The notes under the pieces are model-generated. The model made no database searches. It saw only the letters and a program-made list of their open reading frames with translations, and was not told the origin of the DNA. From assembly GCA_030148915.1 (NCBI GenBank), contig JASBSN010000087.1, forward strand, positions 1 through 39,436: 39,436 nucleotides of DNA, read 5' to 3'. This DNA comes from Thiogranum sp. GTDB taxonomy: Bacteria > Pseudomonadota > Gammaproteobacteria > DSM-19610. The position numbers and the translations under genes are program-made. Position 1 is the stretch's first letter, and every line of letters starts with the position of its first letter. Shown one piece after another: positions 33,762 to 39,436 of this stretch.

Positions 33762-33796
33762 CGGGGCATTTAACCCCTTGCGCTGCCAAATGCCCC
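33762..33796. other. inverted repeat in an intergenic gap
   Basis: A nine-base perfect inverted repeat, GGGGCATTT / AAATGCCCC, separated by 17 bases, in the 263-bp gap between the YqaE/Pmp3 and EcsC genes. It has no T-run. Could be an operator or an mRNA structure. Confidence 0.35.
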
Positions 33797-33913
33797 TAAT
33801 AGTAGAGGGCTTCCCGAGCGCCGCGGGGGAATCAACTACCGTTGCAGTGGGGATGAAGCCGATTCAAGCTGAATAGGTCGAAGCGCCGGTGGCTGAGTGC
33901 GGGCGCGCGCCAA

Positions 33914-34693
33914 CTACAGGCTTTGATAAACCCGTCTGACTTCCTCGGCGCCGTGCAGACGCTCCAGTCGGCGCACCAGGAAATGCCCCTGGCCCATCTC
34001 CTGGAAGTGATCGATAAACAGCGTATTGACCACGGCACCGCCGACAGCGCCAACCACCGGTACGGCCTGGGCGGCAACTTTCTCTGAAACAATGAGTGAA
34101 AAACGCGATGCAATCTGGCTGATCAGGCGCACCACCGCCGGCGCGCCCTGGGCCGAAAGGCCGTGCCGTGCCAGGTGGGCCGCGGCCTCTGAAACCGCCT
34201 TGGCCATGGCCGCGCGCGCCGCGAAATAGCCTGTCTCGGCGCCGTCGTCGTGCGCTGAGCTACCGCCGAAAGCCAGCACCTGTACGCATTCGAGCCGCGC
34301 CTGTGGCGCGTCCAGGTCTTCTCCGCTGCTACGCGCAATATCGGCGATCGAACGCAACATAATCGTGGTTGAAACAGGCAGCTCTATCGCCAGTGCGGGC
34401 AAGCCCAGGGCGCCGCCGGCAGCGCCGGTGGCCCCGACCAGAAGTTTATGCCAGCGATTCGACGGGCGCTCTGGCCGGCCGGCGTCCATGCTCCATAAGG
34501 CGACCTCAAGCGCGGTCTCAATCGATTTGCGCGTGGCATCATTGACCACCTGTTGCCAGGATCCGGGTAGCATCTCCAGGCCTTTTTCCAGCGGCGTACC
34601 GATCAGGTTGCTGATCTTGGCGGCCAGGCCCGGCGTTTCGAGCGAGTGCTTGGCGCGCCTCAGATCGTCGATTTCAGTGGGGGCGAGCGCCAT
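33914..34693 (-). CDS. EcsC-family protein
   Basis: A 259-residue protein of the EcsC family: an N-terminal helical part, then a glycine/alanine-rich central region (LLVGATGAAGGALGLPALAI, then ELPVSTTIMLRSIADIARS) and the family ending VPVVGAVGGAVVNTLFIDHF. The family name comes from a Bacillus ABC-transporter operon, but the biochemical role is unknown. No ABC genes are adjacent. Confidence 0.85.
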   Translation of the reverse strand: MALAPTEIDDLRRAKHSLETPGLAAKISNLIGTPLEKGLEMLPGSWQQVVNDATRKSIETALEVALWSMDAGRPERPSNRWHKLLVGATGAAGGALGLPALAIELPVSTTIMLRSIADIARSSGEDLDAPQARLECVQVLAFGGSSAHDDGAETGYFAARAAMAKAVSEAAAHLARHGLSAQGAPAVVRLISQIASRFSLIVSEKVAAQAVPVVGAVGGAVVNTLFIDHFQEMGQGHFLVRRLERLHGAEEVRRVYQSL

Positions 34694-34745
34694 GTTCTAG
34701 TCCTGGAGTCACAAAGAAAAACATTTCCGCAGGCGGTTGCCGGAA

Positions 34746-35174
34746 TCAGGGTCGCCAGTACTTATAGCCCTGCATCTGCAGGCGCACCATCTCCGGAGCG
34801 CCGGCGGGCACAAATTCCACTTCCAGGGGGAACGCTTCCTCTTTCAGGTTCCAGGCGCGCATGCTGATACGGCAGGCCCTGAACGTGACCCCCCGATTGG
34901 CCAGTTTGGTGACCAATTGCGAGGTTTCCTCGTTGTTAGCCAACAACGCATGTATGCCCGCCTCGTAGGCCACCACCACGATCTTCAGCTTTCGCTCACC
35001 GATATCGTCCAGGACTTTATCAATTTGCAGCAATGCCCGGCGGTGACCATAGTTGTCGCCGGGGCGCGTCAACTGCATAACGAAAGGCACGGGGTCCGGG
35101 TCCGCCGCGGTGGCGTACCCCGGCACGGCTGAGACCAGCAGAAAAAATACTGCTAAAAATACACTCAATTTCAT
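34746..35174 (-). CDS. secreted DsrE-family protein
   Basis: A 142-residue protein with a signal peptide (KLSVFLAVFFLLVSAVPGYA, cleavage near ATA-ADPDP) and a DsrE/DsrF-like fold: ALLQIDKVLDDIGERKLKIV, then VVAYEAGIHALL and a conserved cysteine in VTFRACRISM. Periplasmic DsrE-like proteins are mostly uncharacterised and may carry sulfur or act in redox chemistry. The ATG at 35174 is chosen because it begins the signal peptide. Confidence 0.82.
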   Translation of the reverse strand: MKLSVFLAVFFLLVSAVPGYATAADPDPVPFVMQLTRPGDNYGHRRALLQIDKVLDDIGERKLKIVVVAYEAGIHALLANNEETSQLVTKLANRGVTFRACRISMRAWNLKEEAFPLEVEFVPAGAPEMVRLQMQGYKYWRP

Positions 35175-35214
35175 CGCTACCGGCTCAGTCAAAGCACTCG
35201 ACACCAGATCGCTC

Positions 35215-35349
35215 TCATGCCTGCCCTCCCCCATCGCGGTCATGATAAGGAAAGCGTGGGTGGCCGTAACGAATCAACAGCACAGTTGCGGCAAGCAGCG
35301 TGGCCAGCGCGATCACCAGCAGACCCATATCCTGCGCCCAGGAGAGCAT
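35215..35349 (-). CDS. small single-span membrane protein
   Basis: A 44-residue ORF with one transmembrane helix (MGLLVIALATLLAATVLLI) followed by a hydrophilic tail RYGHPRFPYHDRDGGGQA. It fills the gap between the YkgJ-type and DsrE genes on the same strand with matching codon use. No family is recognised and the ribosome-binding site is weak. Confidence 0.5.
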   Translation of the reverse strand: MLSWAQDMGLLVIALATLLAATVLLIRYGHPRFPYHDRDGGGQA

Positions 35350-35371
35350 TTTGTGTCCGAAGTTGCGAACC

Positions 35372-35695
35372 TTATTCACCGCCTGGATTCATGCTCGGCA
35401 GTACGGCGTCTCTTTCGACAATACATTGGTAGCCCCCCATCTCGAATTCGCGGCAGACCCATGGCCGCTTGGCGTAAATACTACATTTCATAGTGCCTCT
35501 GTCCAGGGCCGAACACCAACCATCCGTCGATCGCGCCATGGTATGGCCGCCCCACTGGTCTATCTTAATAAACTCAGCCGGAACCTCGGCGTCTGCAAAA
35601 AGCATCACTTCCAGCCGGCAACAGCATGCTTCACACCGGGCACAGCTCACCGCGGGCTCGGGTACTTGTGGCGCGTCGAGGGTCATAAAGCGCAT
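35372..35695 (-). CDS. YkgJ-family cysteine-cluster protein
   Basis: A 107-residue protein with cysteine motifs CARCEACCCR near the N-terminus, CSALDRGTMKCSIYAKRPWVC and a final YQC, the YkgJ/CxxCxxCC pattern expected to bind zinc or an iron-sulfur cluster. Function in the family is unknown. A second methionine three codons in could be the start. Confidence 0.87.
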   Translation of the reverse strand: MRFMTLDAPQVPEPAVSCARCEACCCRLEVMLFADAEVPAEFIKIDQWGGHTMARSTDGWCSALDRGTMKCSIYAKRPWVCREFEMGGYQCIVERDAVLPSMNPGGE

Positions 35696-35719
35696 CTTAG
35701 CGCCGATTTGCCGAAAGCC

Positions 35720-36319
35720 CTATTTTTTTGCGACAACCAGAAATACCGGATATTTGCCAGCTTCCTTGACGACAGTATGAGCTGTGAAAAAGTTAATATT
35801 CGTGAAACCGCTATTTTGCAAAAGGCCTTGCAGCGCGTCGCGGTCAAAACCGCAGTGGAAGACACCTTCGGTGCCTGGCGGGTGAAAACTGCCATCCTCT
35901 TGATCCAAATCCGCCAAGGCGATGATGCCGCCGGGCTTAAGATGCGCCGCAAATACCCCTAGCAGCGCTTGCGTATCTTTCACGTGATGCAGCGCCATCG
36001 CACTCATAATCACGTCAAACCGAGCAGCCAGGGGTTCGGCGACGATATCCTGGCAGAGGATCTGCACCTTGCCGCGCAGCTGCGGCTTTGCCGCCAGCTT
36101 CTCCAGCATCGCTTGAGAGATATCGACCGCCACGATTTTATTCACCAGTGGCGCCACGTGCGCACTGATCAGGCCGGTGCCGGCGCCAAAATCCAATACC
36201 TCCATCCGCGCGTCAAAGGGAACATGTTCCACGATGGCTGACCCGACAGCCGCCGACAGGTTATTGATAACCGCGTCGGCATCCCAATCTTTGGCTTTTT
36301 CGTCGAATAAATCTGACAT
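35720..36319 (-). CDS. class I SAM-dependent methyltransferase
   Basis: A 199-residue methyltransferase starting at the ATG with AGGAG upstream; the longer frame to 36421 adds no domain. Motif I is VLDFGAGTGLISAHVAPL, motif II VAVDISQAMLEKL, and the later FDVIMSAMALHHV and LKPGGIIALADLD are standard small-molecule methyltransferase features. The substrate is unknown. Confidence 0.88.
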   Translation of the reverse strand: MSDLFDEKAKDWDADAVINNLSAAVGSAIVEHVPFDARMEVLDFGAGTGLISAHVAPLVNKIVAVDISQAMLEKLAAKPQLRGKVQILCQDIVAEPLAARFDVIMSAMALHHVKDTQALLGVFAAHLKPGGIIALADLDQEDGSFHPPGTEGVFHCGFDRDALQGLLQNSGFTNINFFTAHTVVKEAGKYPVFLVVAKK

Positions 36320-36533
36320 TTTAAGATCTCCTTTGAAGATGCTTGAGCGCGCCCAATCATCCACCCGCCTGAGAACGGTCCGTTCAGCGTGCGCGTCGGC
36401 GTTGATAGCGGGATTGTACACTTCTTACTTTAAACAAGCGGCGGGTAGACCGCGAAGGCTATAGGAAGACTCTTACTCATACTGCTGCGTCCTCAAAGCG
36501 CTCTGACTGTACGCCTCTGTTACGCGGTTACTG

Positions 36534-36956
36534 TTATGGCGAACCAAACATTTCAAAGGTTTCTGCCTCCGTCATATCATTTGTTTTGTTTGAAAAGCTG
36601 TAAAACAAAGGCTTTTTGTCAATAAATACTTGGCTTTCGAAAACCAAATGCTCTTGGTCGTCAAAAAGCCCGACCGGAAGCATATGTTGCTTGCTTTCTT
36701 TTAAGCGATAAAACAAATGACTCCCACATATTTTACAAAACCCACGCTCTGCCCAACTCGAAGAGTTATATACTGTAATATCACCTTCTCCTTCGAATAA
36801 AACGTCTGTGCCACAGTCTATTTCCATGAAGGGTCCACCACCCCATTTCCGACACATTCCGCAATGACATGCGCCTACTTTATTGCTGGGATTATTTGCA
36901 ATAATACGCACAGCGCCACAAAGGCAGCTCGCGGTTTTCTTGATGGCATCTGTCAT
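36534..36956 (-). CDS. GFA-family zinc protein
   Basis: A 140-residue protein of the GFA/CENP-V family with the zinc ligands SCLCGAVR, CHCGMCRKWGGG and FCKICGSHLFY. Members include glutathione-dependent formaldehyde-activating enzyme but most are of unknown substrate. It is AT-richer than the upstream chromosome. The stop codon lies in a TAAC sequence, as often seen where an integron attC begins. Confidence 0.88.
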   Translation of the reverse strand: MTDAIKKTASCLCGAVRIIANNPSNKVGACHCGMCRKWGGGPFMEIDCGTDVLFEGEGDITVYNSSSWAERGFCKICGSHLFYRLKESKQHMLPVGLFDDQEHLVFESQVFIDKKPLFYSFSNKTNDMTEAETFEMFGSP

Positions 36957-37060
36957 ATCGCTCTCCTGGTTCTCATGCTTGGAATGTCCACACCACATTT
37001 CGCCTCAGACGAAAAACTCAATTGGGAATAGTGAAGGTGATGGTGTATTCCTTCGCAAGG

Positions 37061-37624
37061 TTATGTGGAATTTATCGCCCACTGCGCGTGCGACAGTCGA
37101 TACAAACAGTGCTGCCGAAGCACACTACCCACCGGCAGGTTGGGATGCTCAAATGCTTCCTCGGTGTCTCGCATACCCAACCTTTCCATAACTGCACGCG
37201 ACCTGAGATTGCCGACCGACGTGAAAGACACGATTTCCGCTACCCCCAGCCGTTCAAAACCAACGCGAAGCGCACCCCGCGCCGCCTCAGTGGCGAAACC
37301 TTTGCCCCAATATTTTGCAGCTAACCGCCAACCCACCTCAATACACGGAGAGAATGGAAGCTCTGGTCCCGGCGTGTGCAAACCGACAAAGCCAACAAAC
37401 TCATGTGTGCTTTTCGTTTCCACGGCCCAAAAACCCCAACCACGTTCAGAGAGAAGGGCCTGGCAACGATTCGCCAGCGCATCACTTTCGGCGCGATCAA
37501 GACAGGCAGGATAGAACGCCATCACCTTTGGATCGGCATTGAGCGCGGCGAAAGGCTCACGGTCAGCGGCGCACCACTGGCGCAACCGAAGGCGCTGTGT
37601 GTCGAATTCAATCAGCTCGGCCAT
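37061..37624 (-). CDS. GNAT-family N-acetyltransferase (RimJ/RimL-like)
   Basis: A 187-residue GNAT protein: TQRLRLRQWCAADREPFAAL start, the acetyl-CoA loop AAKYWGKGFATEAARGALRV, and NLRSRAVMERLGM as the last conserved motif. The group acetylates protein N-termini or small molecules. A GTG two codons upstream is an alternative start. Its stop also sits in an ATAACC sequence. Confidence 0.88.
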   Translation of the reverse strand: MAELIEFDTQRLRLRQWCAADREPFAALNADPKVMAFYPACLDRAESDALANRCQALLSERGWGFWAVETKSTHEFVGFVGLHTPGPELPFSPCIEVGWRLAAKYWGKGFATEAARGALRVGFERLGVAEIVSFTSVGNLRSRAVMERLGMRDTEEAFEHPNLPVGSVLRQHCLYRLSHAQWAINST

Positions 37625-37715
37625 TGGCACCGGAATTTCTTCATTCCTTAATCAGGCTCGCAATCCGCTAAATAACTCGTCGCGTACTCAAAGGCTTTTT
37701 CTACAACTTCACCGA

Positions 37716-37771
37716 CTAAGCTCAGCCCGCGGCGTAGCCGGTTGGCTGCAGCGCCATGCTAGACGCTAACC
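37716..37771 (-). repeat. attC-like imperfect palindrome
   Basis: On the minus strand, GGTTAGCGTCTAGC leads through GCGCTGCAGCC, AACCGGCTACGCCGC and GGGCTGAGC to TTAG. The arrangement resembles an integron attC site between the membrane-protein and GNAT genes, with degenerate core sites. Confidence 0.4.
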
Positions 37772-37785
37772 GCCTCCGTCACCTC

Positions 37786-38601
37786 TCAACGTGTAACTGT
37801 ATACACAAAGGTTACCAGCTCGTAACACGCAACAAGAATAACGAGCACACCCATTGGAGACGCTGAAATAAACCTGGCAGCGGAGTACTTATTGTCGCTG
37901 TATTTTGCCCAGGAAACCATAAAGGACAACAGTAACCAGATGGGAATCGACATCCATAAAAGAAAACTTACCCAGGTGCCTACAGATTCTCCCGAATCAA
38001 ACAGCATGGGTGTGAACATCAGCGTGCCTGTCCACAACGCGATTAAAATCACACCCACTAGCTGCGTCACGATGAGTAAAGCCTTTGTCAATGACCTCTC
38101 TCTATATACATCCTTTTCATTCACTGTAGCAGGCAATAGATTAACGGCGTACCTGTTCTTCAACTTGTCGAGAAATACAACAAAGAGTATTCCGGTTACT
38201 CCATACGGAATCAGCGTAATAAAGTCAGCTATCGGTATATCAATTTGCCTAAACAGGCTCTGATATAAATAAATCAGCATTGAAAAGGTTGCCCAAGTAA
38301 GCGCTGCGAATATATGTCGGCTACGTTTATTTAAATAAGGCTCAATTGCCATAAATACCAGTGAAAGTGCTAGGCAGGCGGTGATTTTCTGGACATCAAC
38401 AGCACTAAATAGAACAATTACGATTTGTGATAACAGAGCCCCCTTTGGGCTATTCACGTCACTGAAAGCAAAATGCTTCCAGACTAGCATCCCCGCCCTG
38501 ACCAGCGGCCCGGCAATTAAACCAGACGCTCCGCCTGCCAGTAAGTAGATTTCTACTTTCCTAATCATTTCGCCAGCGCCCCCACGCCTTTTCGACGCCA
38601 T
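37786..38601 (-). CDS. multi-pass membrane protein of unknown function
   Basis: A 271-residue integral membrane protein with about seven hydrophobic helices, among them ACLALSLVFMAIEPYL, PYGVTGILFVVFLDKL, VTQLVGVILIALWTGTLMF and VGTWVSFLLWMSIPIWLLL. No transporter or enzyme motif is seen. It is AT-rich. The start at 38601 immediately follows an ATAACC; an ATG eleven codons in is an alternative. Confidence 0.6.
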   Translation of the reverse strand: MASKRRGGAGEMIRKVEIYLLAGGASGLIAGPLVRAGMLVWKHFAFSDVNSPKGALLSQIVIVLFSAVDVQKITACLALSLVFMAIEPYLNKRSRHIFAALTWATFSMLIYLYQSLFRQIDIPIADFITLIPYGVTGILFVVFLDKLKNRYAVNLLPATVNEKDVYRERSLTKALLIVTQLVGVILIALWTGTLMFTPMLFDSGESVGTWVSFLLWMSIPIWLLLSFMVSWAKYSDNKYSAARFISASPMGVLVILVACYELVTFVYTVTR

Positions 38602-38633
38602 GGTTATGTTGCTTTAATTAACGTTTTATAACC
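38602..38633. repeat. short inverted repeat between cassette-like genes
   Basis: GGTTAT at 38602-38607 and ATAACC at 38628-38633 flank an AT-rich centre immediately upstream of the membrane-protein start. Similar ATAACC sequences end neighbouring genes. Confidence 0.35.
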
Positions 38634-38643
38634 TCGACCGAGC

Positions 38644-38832
38644 TTATCGTCCCTTTCTCATAATTCCTGCGCTCTGAATTAGTCGCTGTACGCGCTGAAA
38701 TAATCCGTATCGAATTGCCGGGATATGTGTAAACAACCACGACAATCCTGCCCAAGGCATCCATTCCGACCAAGACGAAGCGCTCTTCAGTGGACGCTCC
38801 AGGATCGAGAATAGAGATGGCGCACCGATCAT
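38644..38832 (-). CDS. short doubtful ORF
   Basis: A 62-residue frame (IGAPSLFSILERPLKSASSW onward) fills part of the 359-bp gap between the membrane-protein and TfoX genes. It has no recognised domain and no clear ribosome-binding site. It may be a small cassette gene or a chance frame. Confidence 0.25.
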   Translation of the reverse strand: MIGAPSLFSILERPLKSASSWSEWMPWAGLSWLFTHIPAIRYGLFQRVQRLIQSAGIMRKGR

Positions 38833-38919
38833 AGAAAGCCGACTCTACGTCAGAACCGCTAATTCTGCATATGCTTATTATATGTATATTTCAAGAGGGC
38901 TAATACAGGCTAAATGGCA

Positions 38920-38975
38920 GTATAACGTCGAGCCGCGCAGCGGCGAACTGGGTGCTGTGGTTACGCGTTGTTACC
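38920..38975 (-). repeat. attC-like palindrome overlapping the TfoX stop
   Basis: On the minus strand, GGTAACAACGCG begins in the last codons of the TfoX gene. It passes through a hairpin TTCGCCGC / GCGGCTCGA and ends CGACGTTATAC. The TAAC...GTTA ends and the stop codon inside the first core resemble integron cassettes. Confidence 0.45.
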
Positions 38976-39323
38976 ATTTTTTAACTTTCTAGCGGCAGCC
39001 TTCAAAGCCACTGCATATGCCTTGTTACCCCACAAGTTCATTTCCTCACTATCCTCTAAGGCTTCTTCGGGGGCTTGATAATACGACAAGGTATATTCCT
39101 TGCCTTTCTTGTTATATGCGAACGCTTCAAGCCCTTTTTCTTTGTATTCAATTTCTGTATGTTCATCCGATTTTAGATAGAGAACGTTATTTGCAACCAA
39201 AGCAAACATAACCCCATCCAAATAAATTCCGTGACCTCCAAACATTCCTTTGGCATATACAGGCCCTATCGAGCTCATTAAGTCTACAATATATCCGACG
39301 AATTCCTTTTCCTTTTTCGACAC
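38961..39323 (-). CDS. TfoX N-terminal domain protein
   Basis: A 120-residue protein matching the TfoX/Sxy N-terminal domain: FVGYIVDLMSSIGPVYAKGM, FGGHGIYLDGVMFALVANN and VLYLKSDEHTE. Stand-alone proteins of this domain are common in integron cassettes and are not proven competence regulators; the C-terminal DNA-binding domain of full TfoX is absent. It is AT-rich and flanked on both sides by attC-like palindromes. Confidence 0.87.
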   Translation of the reverse strand: MSKKEKEFVGYIVDLMSSIGPVYAKGMFGGHGIYLDGVMFALVANNVLYLKSDEHTEIEYKEKGLEAFAYNKKGKEYTLSYYQAPEEALEDSEEMNLWGNKAYAVALKAAARKLKNGNNA

Positions 39324-39370
39324 TGGCGTTGTCCTATCAGCAAGAGCCTCTTGCGACCTTCCTTTTACTC

Positions 39371-39426
39371 ATAACGTTTGAATTAAACCGCGCTGATTTT
39401 TAGCGTCGGTTCGAATGATTGGTTAT
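39371..39426 (-). repeat. attC-like palindrome at the right edge
   Basis: ATAAC at 39371-39375 pairs with GTTAT at 39422-39426. Between them the arms TTGAATTAAACCGCGCT and AGCGTCGGTTCGAATGA are near-complementary around a short T-rich loop. Read on the minus strand it runs ATATAACC ... CGTTATG, as attC sites do. Confidence 0.55.
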
Positions 39427-39436
39427 ATGCCGCTTT

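Noticed and set aside
1-39436. CRISPR array or insertion sequence
   Set aside because: No regularly spaced direct repeats with unique spacers and no transposase-like protein or terminal inverted repeats were seen.

Overview
The window suggests a GC-rich gammaproteobacterial chromosome carrying a 13.5-kb integrated phage-like element. The left-end gene order (TorF-type porin, ubiK, comM/yifB, rep helicase, cytochrome c5) is the order seen in Pseudomonas and relatives. Genus cannot be fixed from the sequence.

Layout. (1) 1-6235: a TorF-family porin, probably the first gene of a glnK-amtB type operon that leaves the window on the left, behind a sigma-54 promoter and an NtrC-like palindrome; then ubiK, comM, rep, cytochrome c5 and two small proteins. 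(2) 6234-18772: a ten-gene minus-strand nitrogen-scavenging operon. In transcription order it holds an ABC importer (binding protein, permease, ATPase), a creatininase-family amidohydrolase, a type III glutamine synthetase homologue, a NikR-like regulator, two 'urea amidolyase-associated' proteins, a biotin-dependent urea/guanidine carboxylase and allophanate hydrolase. It starts at a near-perfect sigma-54 promoter with an NtrC-like site upstream. The gene content fits guanidine import, carboxylation, deimination to allophanate and release of ammonia. (3) 19080-32657: an intact tRNA-Arg(CCG) whose 3' end is duplicated 13.5 kb away, marking attL and attR of an element with a P4-type integrase.

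The element has two arms. The plus-strand left arm carries a CsrA-family ORF broken by three in-frame hairpin-forming inserts, a small-terminase-like gene, and an AT-richer cargo of ParB-like protein, Dam-type adenine methylase and membrane/GAF protein, followed by a 65-residue protein with its own promoter and terminator. The minus-strand right arm carries an AlpA-type regulator, a replication initiator with iterons inside the gene, a second AlpA-like protein, small unknown proteins, two related zinc-ribbon proteins, a NUMOD1-like protein and a large terminase. No portal, capsid or tail gene is present, so it resembles a phage satellite rather than a complete prophage.

(4) 32658-39436: chromosomal small stress and membrane proteins (DUF1328, a lipoprotein, YqaE/Pmp3), EcsC and DsrE family proteins, a YkgJ-type cysteine-cluster protein and a methyltransferase. 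They are followed by an AT-richer run of minus-strand genes (GFA, GNAT, a membrane protein, TfoX) separated by imperfect palindromes that resemble attC sites, possibly an integron cassette array without a visible integrase.

The most unusual observations are the csrA ORF interrupted by 27-, 45- and 27-nt inserts, the dual-hairpin mini-repeat that supplies two of them and recurs in the next gene, and the ParB/Dam/GAF cargo between the two terminase-like genes.
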